Assembly: GCF_002257695.2 (NCBI RefSeq)
Contig: NZ_CP155571.1
Direction: 5' to 3' (one strand)
DNA: 64,000 nt
From: Sporomusa acidovorans
Lineage (GTDB): Bacteria > Bacillota > Negativicutes > Sporomusales > Sporomusaceae
Below are positions 24,864 through 33,223 of this stretch, one piece after another. Position 1 is the stretch's first letter, and each line of letters begins with the position of its first letter. The notes under the pieces are model-generated. The model had not been told where the DNA came from. It did no database searches and was given only the letters and a program-made list of their open reading frames with translations. Position numbers and translations under genes: made by a program.

Positions 24864-25012
24864 ACTGTACCTATCATAGGAAATCCAATAATGATTTACT
24901 TCTGAAGGGTGTTATGTTCCACCACTAGCGTCGACTCCCGTTTTACCTGACACCTTGCCTGTAAATCTCGATTGGGATACTATCCAGATTTTCTAGAAAG
25001 GGAGGACATATC

Positions 25013-25384
25013 ATGAGACCCATTACTAAAATTGATATTATTACCCGCCCGGAAAAACTTGAGGAACTAAAAGAAGCCATGAATAAAATTGGTGTTACCG
25101 GTATGACGGTAACGCAAGTGTATGGTTGCGGCCTGACAAAAGGGCATACCGAGGTATACCGCGGCCAGGAATACAGCATCAACTTGGTTCCCAAGGTTAA
25201 AATTGAAATTGTCGTCTGCGAAGTACCTGTCGAAAGGGTACTGGAAACCGCTAAAGCAGCATGCAGAACCGGCAAAATTGGTGACGGCAAAATTTTTGTC
25301 TACTCTGTCGCGAACGCAGTGCGCATCCGTACCGGCGAAGAAGGCGATATCGCGATTGCCGATCCGGCAGATATACCGAAATAA
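25013..25384 (+). CDS. glnB: Nitrogen regulatory protein P-II
   Basis: 123 residues. It starts RPITKIDIITRPEKLEELKEA; the T-loop holds YRGQEYSINLVPK with the Tyr that can be uridylylated in other species, and the C-terminal signature GKIGDGKIFVYSV binds 2-oxoglutarate/ATP. As partner of AmtB (149-base gap, same strand) it should be the GlnK-type regulator of the channel. A strong GGGAGG precedes the ATG. The tail GDIAIADPADIPK is slightly longer than in E. coli. Confidence 0.96.
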   Translation: MRPITKIDIITRPEKLEELKEAMNKIGVTGMTVTQVYGCGLTKGHTEVYRGQEYSINLVPKVKIEIVVCEVPVERVLETAKAACRTGKIGDGKIFVYSVANAVRIRTGEEGDIAIADPADIPK

Positions 25385-25392
25385 GAAATACA

Positions 25393-25433
25393 GACCCCGA
25401 AGTTCCATGGGTGGAACTCCGGGGTTCTTTTTA
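25393..25433. terminator. Shared terminator between glnB and the Feo operon
   Basis: ACCCCG-AGTTCCA pairs with TGGAACT-CGGGGT, followed by TTCTTTTT on the plus strand. The convergent small Cys-rich gene ends 4 bases away. Confidence 0.85.
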
Positions 25434-25436
25434 TGT

Positions 25437-25577
25437 CTAGCCTGAACACTTATTTTTTTCTTTACATTTGCTGCAATTCCCATTGCATTGGGTTAACAGC
25501 AGCTTGTAACAGCGGGGACAGCGTATCGTTCCCGGCTCACAGGCCAGCTTGCACTGAGGGCAAATTTGCTGTTGCAT
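25437..25577 (-). CDS. Small Cys-rich (zinc-ribbon-like) protein after feoB
   Basis: 46 residues: MQQQICPQCKLACEPGTIRC, then PRCYKLLLTQCNGNCSKCK, then EKNKCSG. Ten Cys are arranged mostly as CxxC pairs (CPQC, CPRC, CSKC), suggesting metal binding. GAGGTGATT at good spacing marks the ATG, 22 bases after the feoB stop, so it is the third gene of the feo operon. It is not a recognisable FeoC (no winged helix), but its position suggests a helper or sensor for FeoB. Function unknown. Confidence 0.8.
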   Translation of the reverse strand: MQQQICPQCKLACEPGTIRCPRCYKLLLTQCNGNCSKCKEKNKCSG

Positions 25578-25599
25578 AGCAATCACCTCATCTTACCTA

Positions 25600-27447
25600 T
25601 CAAATCACAAAAGCGGCGACAATAGCACCGATGAGAAAAGCAAATACCCAGGAACTAATCCAGATTAATCCGCCTTCTTTCGCGCCGCGCTCCTTGAACA
25701 TAACCATAACAGTGGCAACACACGGAACAAAGAGGGTAATGGTTACCAGCGCCACGAGCGTCTGCGCCGGCGTGAGAGCCATATCACTCAATCCGGCTGC
25801 CCCGAAGTCACGGCGGATCAGTCCCATAATAAAGGCAGTAGCGGTCTCTTTGGGAAGCTTCAGCAAACCTTCTGTCACCGGTGCCAGGGCTAGCTGAATT
25901 CCTTCCAGCAGTCCGCTAAGCTGCAGCACTGAAATAATAAGAGCTCCCAGCATGAACAGCGGCGTGGCTTCCAAAAGAAATGCGTAGGATTTGGTTACCG
26001 TCTTTTTCAGCACATTTTCACCGCGTGGCAGACGGATTGACGGTAAATCAATCAAAAGATCGGAAGACTCGCCTGGCAGCACCTTATGGAGAATCTTGCC
26101 GGTTATCCCTAAAACCAATAAAATAACCACAATGTAGATCGCAATAAATTTTGTCCCGATGCCGGCAAGCATGCCGGCAATCACGCCTAGCTGGGCTGAA
26201 CACGGGATAGCCAGTCCCAATACAGCGGTAGCAATGGTCCGTTCGCGTTTCGTCCCTAAAATCCGGGTTGTAATGGTTGCCATGGTTACACAGCCAAAAC
26301 CTAGAATCAAAGGAATAATGGCACGCCCGTTTAAGCCGATACTGGTCATCACCCGGTCAACAAGCGTTGCCAGTCTTGGCAAATAACCCGAATCCTCCAT
26401 AATTGACAGTGCCAGGTAAAAGCCGACGACCAAAGGAAGCAACAGACCCAAGACGTAGGTTACCGTCATGGTCAATAAGCCGAATTCACCGATTAAAATG
26501 GTACCAATAACCGATTGTTCACTAATAAATCGGCCCACAATCCCCCGGACAAACGGTTCATACATTCCCTGCATAAGCGTCTCTTCTGTAAAGCCAACAA
26601 TATCCTGCGCCACGATAACCCCAATTAAATAATACATGGCATACAATACAACAACAAAAATAGGGATTCCTGTCCAGGGCCGCAGCATATACCGTCCCAG
26701 TTTGGTAGTAAAGGTCGCACCTTCCTGCGTCTCTGTTACCACATGCTTAATAATATCATTAACCCTATGGCGGCGGGCCTGATAAATCTCCTCCCGCTGC
26801 GTGCCGGCCGGTACACCGTGGCGCTCAGCCACATGCGGATCGCCCTCCAGAACCAGCAAGGCTTCTCCCCGGGAACCAATCCGATTCAGCATCGCCTGCA
26901 GCAGATTGCTCAATTCAGGTGGAATAATCCCGGTGCGAGCCTCATAGAGCCTTTTTTTAACTTCGTCAACCCCTTTGCCTTTTACGGCAACTGTTTCGAT
27001 GACCGGTACGCCCAACAGATGTTCAAGCAATTCACTGTTCACCTTAAGGCCCTGTTCGGCAGCCTCATCCATCATATTAATGGCGACAATAGTGGGTATG
27101 CCGGTATCGATCACCTGCAGCGTCAAAAATAAATCGCGTTCCAGGTGCACGGCATCCACAACATTCAAGATTAAATCCGCTGATAAAATAACATCTCTGG
27201 CCACTGTTTCTTCATCATTAAAAGAAGAAATACCATATACACCAGGCGTATCAATCACTACATCCTTGCCATAGCGGCCATGCGATATGTCAACAGTGGT
27301 ACCGGGAAAATTGGATACATCCACATACATGCCTGTTAATGCATTAAAAAATACTGATTTTCCCACATTGGGATTGCCAACCAGAACAATCTTTTTAGCG
27401 CCTTCTGGAACATCAATGTGACCAAGATTATTATGACAGTGACTCAT
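25600..27447 (-). CDS. feoB: Ferrous iron transporter FeoB
   Basis: 615 residues. The N-terminal G domain has G1 GNPNVGKS, G2/G3 FPGTTVDIS and DTPGVYG, and G4 NMMDEA. A helical insertion follows to about residue 240. The membrane part carries the two Gate motifs (GFGCVTMATITTRIL, PCVATVMVMFKERG). It imports Fe(II), important for an anaerobe. It follows feoA by 68 bases behind a Fur-like operator. It is somewhat shorter than E. coli FeoB, as is usual in Firmicutes. Confidence 0.97.
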   Translation of the reverse strand: MSHCHNNLGHIDVPEGAKKIVLVGNPNVGKSVFFNALTGMYVDVSNFPGTTVDISHGRYGKDVVIDTPGVYGISSFNDEETVARDVILSADLILNVVDAVHLERDLFLTLQVIDTGIPTIVAINMMDEAAEQGLKVNSELLEHLLGVPVIETVAVKGKGVDEVKKRLYEARTGIIPPELSNLLQAMLNRIGSRGEALLVLEGDPHVAERHGVPAGTQREEIYQARRHRVNDIIKHVVTETQEGATFTTKLGRYMLRPWTGIPIFVVVLYAMYYLIGVIVAQDIVGFTEETLMQGMYEPFVRGIVGRFISEQSVIGTILIGEFGLLTMTVTYVLGLLLPLVVGFYLALSIMEDSGYLPRLATLVDRVMTSIGLNGRAIIPLILGFGCVTMATITTRILGTKRERTIATAVLGLAIPCSAQLGVIAGMLAGIGTKFIAIYIVVILLVLGITGKILHKVLPGESSDLLIDLPSIRLPRGENVLKKTVTKSYAFLLEATPLFMLGALIISVLQLSGLLEGIQLALAPVTEGLLKLPKETATAFIMGLIRRDFGAAGLSDMALTPAQTLVALVTITLFVPCVATVMVMFKERGAKEGGLIWISSWVFAFLIGAIVAAFVI

Positions 27448-27515
27448 TTTTCTCCTCCGTCGGCTGACTAACCCCTTATTGTGTTCTGTACAGCCTTTCT
27501 AGATCATTTCCTTCA

Positions 27516-27737
27516 TCATCCGGCTAGCTGCACTTCAATGTTTTCGGCTAAACGGCGCCCGATCGCAATTTCCTGCTTACCTCTGCCGACTACCACCGGA
27601 CCGGCAGGCAGTTTTTCAAAACATTCTACCTCTGCGCCTTCAGCAATACCGAAGCGAATGGCCTGAGCCCTGATAGTTGGATTCGGAATGGCGGCAATTA
27701 ACAGACGTTGACCGCGCTTAGCTTGTGCGAGTGTCAT
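27516..27737 (-). CDS. feoA: FeoA, small SH3-like partner of FeoB
   Basis: 73 residues with the FeoA fold signature: LTLAQAKRGQRLLIAAIPNP-like start, AIRFGIAEGAEVECFEKLPAGPVVVGRGKQEIAIGR in shortened view (AEGAEVEC, GPVVVGRGKQEIAIG), and a short tail. FeoA supports FeoB activity at the cytoplasmic side. First gene of the feo operon, with GGAGGA before its ATG. Confidence 0.93.
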   Translation of the reverse strand: MTLAQAKRGQRLLIAAIPNPTIRAQAIRFGIAEGAEVECFEKLPAGPVVVGRGKQEIAIGRRLAENIEVQLAG

Positions 27738-27758
27738 GATAAATTCCTCCTCTAATAG

Positions 27759-27773
27759 TGATAATCGTTATCA
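27759..27773. promoter_or_regulatory. Fur-like operator of feoAB
   Basis: TGATAATCGTTATCA, a perfect 6-3-6 palindrome resembling the core of the Fur box, between the promoter and feoA. Confidence 0.75.
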
Positions 27774-27822
27774 ACGCTTAGGCAAAAAATTCGCGTCATT
27801 TTATGACGTATAATTGACATCT

Positions 27823-27850
27823 ATTATCATTTACATTGTAATAAAGTCAA
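27823..27850 (-). promoter_or_regulatory. Promoter of feoAB
   Basis: Minus strand TTGACT, 16 bases, GATAAT. The -35 hexamer lies inside the terminator hairpin of the upstream transporter operon. Confidence 0.55.
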
Positions 27851-27879
27851 TCCCCACTTGTCAAGTAGGGATTGACTTT
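27843..27879. terminator. Terminator after the cobalamin transporter operon
   Basis: AAAGTCAATCCC pairs with GGGATTGACTTT across a 13-base loop, 12 bases past the stop codon of the binding-protein gene. T-runs occur on both strands. Confidence 0.8.
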
Positions 27880-27891
27880 TCGTCTATTTTT

Positions 27892-28842
27892 TTATTGGCT
27901 GACAAATACTTCGGGATAGATGAGTCTGGCCAATTGCTCAACCCCTTCAGCCAGGCGGAAGGTCGGACTTGACACAAGGTTTTCATCAATAATATAAACC
28001 TTGCCTTCACGGACTGCCTTAATTTTGTCAAAGCCAGGCCGTTGTTTAATACTGTCCGGCGTTATGCCGGGATTCATCGGACCGCGCTGTGCCAGAAAGA
28101 CATCGATCGTTTCCGCCTTCATGAGCAAACGTTCACTGCCATAGGCGGCAATGCTGCTTGCGGCCTTTAACGGCTGGGCGTCGGCAGCCACGTTTAAGCC
28201 GCCGGCCAGTGTAAGTACTGTCCCCGGCATACTATCCGGGGTAATCGTGCGATATTCGGTAGCTGTTGCTTCAAAATACACCTGTTTTTTCTGCTGCGCT
28301 TTAGCTGTACGTTCCGCCACTTGCTGCAGTTTGGCATGAAAAGCAGCCAGTTTGTCAGCAGCTTGCTGCTCTTTGCCTGTCAGGATTGCCAACTTTTTTA
28401 TATAGCTGTCAAAGTCGTCAAACTTTTCCGGATACAGGCAAACCACTTTAATATTAGCCTGCTCAAGCGTTTTGACAAAGTCAGGATGGCTTTGCTTGAT
28501 AAACGGCCTGATAATAACCAGGTCAGGCTGGGCGGCCAATATCTTTTCCGGGTCGGCCCGGTAATCAAATACCGGCTTACGCTTGGCCGCCGGATCAGAT
28601 TCGGCCGGGCTGACACCGATTATTTCCGCTTCAAGCCCCAGCGCCAGCAAGTTCTCGGTATGCGCGGAATACAAGGAGATAATTCGTTGGGCAGGCTGCT
28701 TAAGAACAATCGTCTGGTTAAGGTCGTCGGTAATCTTTATTTCACCTTCGCTCACAGTCGCAGCCGGCTTGGAAACGCCGCAGCCGGCTAATGCCATTAT
28801 CAGTAAAACAACAGCAATTAGATAGACAGCTTTGCTTTTCAT
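27892..28842 (-). CDS. Cobalamin/corrinoid ABC transporter, substrate-binding lipoprotein
   Basis: 316 residues from ATG 28842 (an ATG at 28848 is equally possible); a longer frame to 29055 overlaps the ATPase gene and is rejected. The signal peptide ends in lipobox LAGC. The mature part has the helical-backbone-type binding-protein signature QRIISLYSAHTENLLALGLEAE and the closing GVEQLARLIYPE. Iron-siderophore binders look alike, but the cobalamin riboswitch and cbiL in the same operon point to a corrinoid ligand (BtuF role). Confidence 0.88.
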   Translation of the reverse strand: MKSKAVYLIAVVLLIMALAGCGVSKPAATVSEGEIKITDDLNQTIVLKQPAQRIISLYSAHTENLLALGLEAEIIGVSPAESDPAAKRKPVFDYRADPEKILAAQPDLVIIRPFIKQSHPDFVKTLEQANIKVVCLYPEKFDDFDSYIKKLAILTGKEQQAADKLAAFHAKLQQVAERTAKAQQKKQVYFEATATEYRTITPDSMPGTVLTLAGGLNVAADAQPLKAASSIAAYGSERLLMKAETIDVFLAQRGPMNPGITPDSIKQRPGFDKIKAVREGKVYIIDENLVSSPTFRLAEGVEQLARLIYPEVFVSQ

Positions 28843-28891
28843 ACACATATATCCCCCAACAATGTTTAGAATGAACGGCCCTATCCTATTT

Positions 28892-29653
28892 CTACAGATT
28901 GGAAAGAACGGCAAGACCTGTCTCGCCGGCCCGCACCACTTTGATGCGGAATACTTTCTCAATAAGATCAGGGGCAAGCACAACGGGTGCCGGCCCGTGC
29001 TGGACCAGACGGCCGGCCTGCAGAACAACGGCCTCGGAACAAAACGTACTGACAAGATTCAGATCATGAATAATAGACACCACCGTCAGTCCCTGTAGCC
29101 CGCACAATTCTTTAAGCAAATTCAGGCACTTAATGCTATAGTAAATATCCATATTGGAAAAGGATTCGTCCAAAAAAAGAATTTCCGGCTGTTGCGCCAG
29201 CGCCTTGGCAAACAGCACCCGCTGCCGCTCGCCGCCGCTTAATTCGGTTACCAGACGTCCGGCAAAATCCAGCGTATCCGTAAGCTGCATTGCATTTTCG
29301 ACAACCGCCACATCCTGGTCAGTAAGGCCCTGCAGCCTGGATTTATAGGGAGTACGGCCCATGCCGACAATCTCCAGACAAGTATAGGGAAATTTAATAT
29401 CCATATTTTGCGGCACAACAGCAATATGGCGGGCCAGTTCTTCAATCCGGTAAGAACCGATATCCCGCCCCTTGATGCTGATACTGCCGGAAACAGCCTT
29501 AAGCTGGCCGGTAATCAAGTTTAACAGTGTTGTTTTACCCGAACCGTTGGGTCCGACAATACCGCAGAAACTGCCTTGTCTGATGCTTAAGGTGATGCCC
29601 TGCAGCACCGGTTTAGACGCATAACCAAAATGTATATTGTCTACATGTATCAT
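28892..29653 (-). CDS. Corrinoid ABC transporter, ATPase subunit
   Basis: 253 residues. Walker A GPNGSGKTT, signature TELSGGERQR, Walker B EILFLDESF, and the H-loop in IIHDLN. FecE/BtuD type of importer ATPase. It starts 10 bases after the permease stop and precedes the binding-protein gene. The C-terminal extension with FRIKVVRAGETGLAVL is usual for this subgroup. Confidence 0.93.
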   Translation of the reverse strand: MIHVDNIHFGYASKPVLQGITLSIRQGSFCGIVGPNGSGKTTLLNLITGQLKAVSGSISIKGRDIGSYRIEELARHIAVVPQNMDIKFPYTCLEIVGMGRTPYKSRLQGLTDQDVAVVENAMQLTDTLDFAGRLVTELSGGERQRVLFAKALAQQPEILFLDESFSNMDIYYSIKCLNLLKELCGLQGLTVVSIIHDLNLVSTFCSEAVVLQAGRLVQHGPAPVVLAPDLIEKVFRIKVVRAGETGLAVLSNL

Positions 29654-29663
29654 AGTAACGCCC

Positions 29664-30722
29664 CTACCCCAGCGTCTTGTTGCGCATTCTAAAAATATAA
29701 ATAAAGAAAGGACCGCCTAAGAGTGTTGTCAATACCCCGACAGGTATCTCCACATTACCGACCGTCCGGCCAAAAGTATCGGCGGTCAATAACAAGATCC
29801 CGCCTGTCAAGCCGCACAACGGAATCAGCGCCTTATTATCCGAGCCTGTCAGCATGCGCACCATATGGGGTACAATCAGGCCGACAAAACCAATAATCCC
29901 ACCTATCGCCACACAAACGGCGGTTATCAGTGCTCCGGCCGCCAACAGCACGATGCGAAGACGGGATGCATTGATTCCCAGACTGCGGGCTTCCCTGTCG
30001 CCCAAAGAAATGATGTTTAAGTCTTCGGCATAGTAATAGCATAGAAAACAGGCAGCCAGCACCAGCGGCCAGCCATAGACTACATGCTCCCAGTTTTTTG
30101 CCGCCAGACTGCCGATCAGCCAGGCTACAATCGCCGAAACCTGTTCGCCGGCCAGACTTTTGACCATACTAATAGCTGCCGACAAAATACTGCTGACAAT
30201 AATCCCGGCAATCACCAAATTAGCGGATGTCACATAACCGCCTACCCGGGCCATAGACATAACGACAAGCAAAGTGGCCACAGCCCCGCCGAAGGCAAAT
30301 AGCGTTACCGGCAGACCGCCCTGCGCAAAAATGTTAAGATAAATGGCCACACTGGCGCCAAAAGCCGCGCCTGTCGATACGCCCATAGTGTACGAATCTG
30401 CCAGAGGATTCATCAATAATGCCTGAAAAACAACTCCGGCAACCGCCAGACCGCCGCCAACGGCAATAGCCGCCAAAATGCGCGGCAGGCGAATATCCCA
30501 GATAATGGCGAGTTTGGCCGCATTAATATGGCTATAGGCGTCCGCATTGCCTGACAGCTTGCCGTAAATAACGGCAGCGGCATCGGCCATGCTGATGTCC
30601 GCCCGGCCAAAGCCAATAGCCGCTAAAGTAAACAAAATCATAGCCGCTAAGAGTATAAAACTCGCCATGCGGATTTTGGCCTGTTTGCGCTGGAGCAGCG
30701 CTGTTAAGGAACTACTGGTCAT
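29664..30722 (-). CDS. Corrinoid ABC transporter, permease subunit
   Basis: 352 residues and about ten membrane segments of the FecCD/BtuC family. Signatures are IRLPRILAAIAVGGGLAVAG, FQALLMNPLADSYTMGVSTG (start of the coupling region) and GFVGLIVPHMVRMLTGSD. Its ATG overlaps the cbiL stop by 4 bases (ATGA), a sign of translational coupling. Confidence 0.94.
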   Translation of the reverse strand: MTSSSLTALLQRKQAKIRMASFILLAAMILFTLAAIGFGRADISMADAAAVIYGKLSGNADAYSHINAAKLAIIWDIRLPRILAAIAVGGGLAVAGVVFQALLMNPLADSYTMGVSTGAAFGASVAIYLNIFAQGGLPVTLFAFGGAVATLLVVMSMARVGGYVTSANLVIAGIIVSSILSAAISMVKSLAGEQVSAIVAWLIGSLAAKNWEHVVYGWPLVLAACFLCYYYAEDLNIISLGDREARSLGINASRLRIVLLAAGALITAVCVAIGGIIGFVGLIVPHMVRMLTGSDNKALIPLCGLTGGILLLTADTFGRTVGNVEIPVGVLTTLLGGPFFIYIFRMRNKTLG

Positions 30723-31441
30723 GCCAATGCGTGTTTACTCACTTTGGAGCGTTTGGTGAGAATAGTGGACAAATAGTTAACTTTTTTGCTGCCGGAAGCA
30801 GCCAGGTCATGAATAATCTCTTCGCCTTCCAAACCGCATTTGGAAACCATTACGGCATTTTCCACCATGCCGTGTTTATCCAGCTTTTCAATAATATCCG
30901 GGAAATTTTTATAAACTTTCATAAGCACCACATTGTCAGAGATGGCCAGCACTTTTTCCAGCCGCTCCTCGTTGATGGTTGCCGGCACGATGCTCAGAAT
31001 GTCCCCGCCTTCGGCCAGCGGCATGCCCAGGCGGTTGCCAATAGCCGAAAATGAGTTGACCCCCGGAATATTGACAATCTCATGCCTGGAATCTTCGAGT
31101 AAACGGTAAACATACATATAGGTACTATACAGCATGGGGTCGCCCAGTGTCAGAAAAGCTACCTTTTTACCGGCATCCAGTAATTCCAGAATGGTCTTTT
31201 TATTGTTGACCCAGGCATCAGACAACGCTTGCGAGTTGTAGTTCATGGGAAATACCAGTTCCAAAACCTCGCAGCCTTCCTGGATATAAGGCCGGGCAAT
31301 GGATAGTGCCGTACTTTCATCTTTTTTTTCGGTTCGGGGAGCAATCACAACATCTGCGGTCTTAATGGCATTAATCGCTTTCAAAGTTAATAATTCCGGG
31401 TCACCAGGCCCAACGCCGACACCATAAAAAGTTCCTGACAT
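30719..31441 (-). CDS. cbiL: Cobalt-precorrin-2 C20-methyltransferase
   Basis: 240 residues of the tetrapyrrole methylase family. The SAM-site motif VGVGPGDPELLTLKAI is at the start, and LTLGDPMLYSTYMYVYR followed by IPGVNSFSAIGNRLGMPLAEG are the family's second and third signatures and match the CobI/CbiL subgroup. It methylates C-20 in the anaerobic cobalamin pathway. It is unusual to find only this pathway step with a transporter; the rest of the cbi genes must lie elsewhere. First gene after the cobalamin riboswitch. Confidence 0.9.
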   Translation of the reverse strand: MSGTFYGVGVGPGDPELLTLKAINAIKTADVVIAPRTEKKDESTALSIARPYIQEGCEVLELVFPMNYNSQALSDAWVNNKKTILELLDAGKKVAFLTLGDPMLYSTYMYVYRLLEDSRHEIVNIPGVNSFSAIGNRLGMPLAEGGDILSIVPATINEERLEKVLAISDNVVLMKVYKNFPDIIEKLDKHGMVENAVMVSKCGLEGEEIIHDLAASGSKKVNYLSTILTKRSKVSKHALA

Positions 31442-31466
31442 GTGAGTAACAACTCCTTAAATAATA

Positions 31467-31502
31467 AATTCTCTATCACCACACGACGGATGATAGAGAA
31501 TT
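31467..31502 (-). terminator. Expression-platform hairpin of the cobalamin riboswitch
   Basis: AATTCTCTATCA pairs with TGATAGAGAATT, followed by TATTATTT and then the cbiL ribosome site. It probably ends transcription or masks translation when cobalamin is bound. Confidence 0.65.
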
Positions 31503-31561
31503 GTTTGCCTCAAGACCGGCACGCAAATCCCCTCCCCATCGCTCGTAGGTTATAACGGTGA

Positions 31562-31732
31562 TTGTCAAACAGGCAGTTCTTCTGACTTAGGATCATAGCT
31601 AATCTGCGCCTTCCCAAAATAGCATGCTATTTCAGTGGCTTTCTGCAGGTTGCTCCCCCTTACAGCGGCGGGACCGTGCCGGCTTCGAACCGGCTTCCCT
31701 ATTAAGCCCAATTGGGCACCTGTTCCTATTTA
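31562..31732 (-). ncRNA. Cobalamin (AdoCbl) riboswitch
   Basis: Minus strand shows the ordered consensus blocks: ACAGGTGCC, AATAGGGAAGCCGGT, ACGGTCCCGCCGCTGTAA, the B12 box region GCCACTG, GGGAAGGCGCAG and AGTCAGAAGAACTGCC. It sits between a sigma-A promoter and cbiL and should switch the cbiL-transporter operon off when cobalamin is abundant. Confidence 0.95.
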
Positions 31733-31741
31733 GTTACTTAA

Positions 31742-31770
31742 ATTGTATGATTAACGGTGAGAAAAGTCAA
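31742..31770 (-). promoter_or_regulatory. Sigma-A promoter of the cobalamin operon
   Basis: Minus strand TTGACT-N17-TACAAT, about 10 bases upstream of the riboswitch. No terminator is visible between it and the lpdA stop at 31808. Confidence 0.7.
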
Positions 31771-31807
31771 GCATATTATGACGCTATGTCGGAACCTGCT
31801 GCAATTT

Positions 31808-33217
31808 CTATTTCCTAGATTTCATCTTAATCTGATGAATCATATCTCCTAAAATACCGTGCGCACTTTCCATAACCGTTTCTGATAACGTGGGATGCGG
31901 ATGAATGGTTTGGGCAATCGCCTCCGCCGTTAAGCCGTTTCTTATTGCCAAAGCGCCTTCCATAATCAGGTCACTGGCATGCGGCCCCATAATATGCATG
32001 CCGATTATCTTACGGGTATCTTTTTCAGCAATAATCTTTACCAAACCGTCCGTTTCCCCCATTGTCACCGCTTTCCCGTTGGCGGCAAAGTTAAATTTGC
32101 CGGACACAATAGCAATCGCCTGCGCTTTGGCTTCTTCTTCGGTCAAACCAACCACGGCAATTTCCGGGGTAGTAAATATACAAGCAGGTATCGCCCGATA
32201 GTCCATAACCGCATGTAGCCCCATTGCATTTTCCGCCGCCACGACGCCGGCGGCCGCTGCCGTATGCGCCAGCATGCTCTTGCCGGTAACGTCGCCAATG
32301 GCATATATGCCCGGTATAGTTGTTTCCAGATGTTCATTCACCTTAATGCCTGTACGGTCATATTCCACACCGGCCGTCTCTAAGCCCAGCCCTGTCGTCA
32401 CAGGCCGGCGCCCGGCGGAAACAAGGACCTTTTCCACGGCAAATTCCCGCAAATCCTTGCCGGTATCGACTTTTACCACTACACCGCCAGCAGCCTCTTC
32501 GATGCCGGTCACTTGGGCTGAAGCCAATATGTTAATGCCCTTTTTGCGTAAGCTAAGTCCCAGCCGTTTTACGATGTCACTGTCAACCATTGGCAAAATG
32601 TTCGGCAGCATTTCCACCACGGTTATCTCACAGCCAAAAGCCCTCATAACAGCGCTAAATTCCATGCCGACCACACCGGCGCCAATAACCAGCAGGCTCT
32701 TAGGTACTTCCGTCAGTTCCAGCAGTTCATCGCTGGTAAGAACAGCAGGCAAAGCATGTCCGGGAACCGGAATACTGCCGGGTACGGAGCCGGTGGCGAT
32801 AATGATTTTGTTTACCTCAAAATTTTCCTGTCCCCTAGAGGTGCTGATCTCCAGATGGCGGGGGCCGGTTAAGGCTGCGGCACCTTGCACAAAGGTAATA
32901 TCATTGCTCTTAACAAGTTGTTCAATACCGCCCCGCAAGCCGGCAACCACTTTGTTTTTCCGCGCCGTCACAACACTAAAATCAAAGCCAATATTGTCGG
33001 CCCGCAGGCCAAATTCAGCGCAATGCTTTAAGTCCTCCCACTTTTCCGCACTTTTCAGTAATGTCTTGGTAGGAATACAGCCTCGGTTCAGGCAAGCCCC
33101 GCCGATCTTCTCTTTCTCAATTAATAATACTCTGCCGCCAAGCTGCGCGGCCCGGATAGCAGCCACATAGCCTCCCGGACCACCGCCAATTACGGCTATA
33201 TCGTAATCCATACTCAA
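31808..33217 (-). CDS. lpdA: Dihydrolipoyl dehydrogenase (L protein)
   Basis: 469 residues. N-terminal FAD motif VIGGGPGGYVAAIRAAQLGG, redox disulphide GGACLNRGCIPTK, NAD motif VIGAGVVGMEFSAVM, second FAD motif YAIGDVTG, and the C-terminal His-Glu pair HPHPTLSE. It re-oxidises dihydrolipoyl groups and reduces NAD. As the last gene of the gcv operon (6 bases after lplA) it serves the glycine cleavage system. Confidence 0.96.
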   Translation of the reverse strand: MSMDYDIAVIGGGPGGYVAAIRAAQLGGRVLLIEKEKIGGACLNRGCIPTKTLLKSAEKWEDLKHCAEFGLRADNIGFDFSVVTARKNKVVAGLRGGIEQLVKSNDITFVQGAAALTGPRHLEISTSRGQENFEVNKIIIATGSVPGSIPVPGHALPAVLTSDELLELTEVPKSLLVIGAGVVGMEFSAVMRAFGCEITVVEMLPNILPMVDSDIVKRLGLSLRKKGINILASAQVTGIEEAAGGVVVKVDTGKDLREFAVEKVLVSAGRRPVTTGLGLETAGVEYDRTGIKVNEHLETTIPGIYAIGDVTGKSMLAHTAAAAGVVAAENAMGLHAVMDYRAIPACIFTTPEIAVVGLTEEEAKAQAIAIVSGKFNFAANGKAVTMGETDGLVKIIAEKDTRKIIGMHIMGPHASDLIMEGALAIRNGLTAEAIAQTIHPHPTLSETVMESAHGILGDMIHQIKMKSRK

Positions 33218-33223
33218 CCCCCC

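Noticed and set aside
28843..29055. Long N-terminal extension of the corrinoid-binding protein
   Set aside because: It overlaps the ATPase gene and precedes a clear signal peptide with lipobox and ribosome site.
32274..33170. Plus-strand open frame of 298 residues
   Set aside because: Low-complexity Ser/Thr/Pro-rich shadow of lpdA with no ribosome site.
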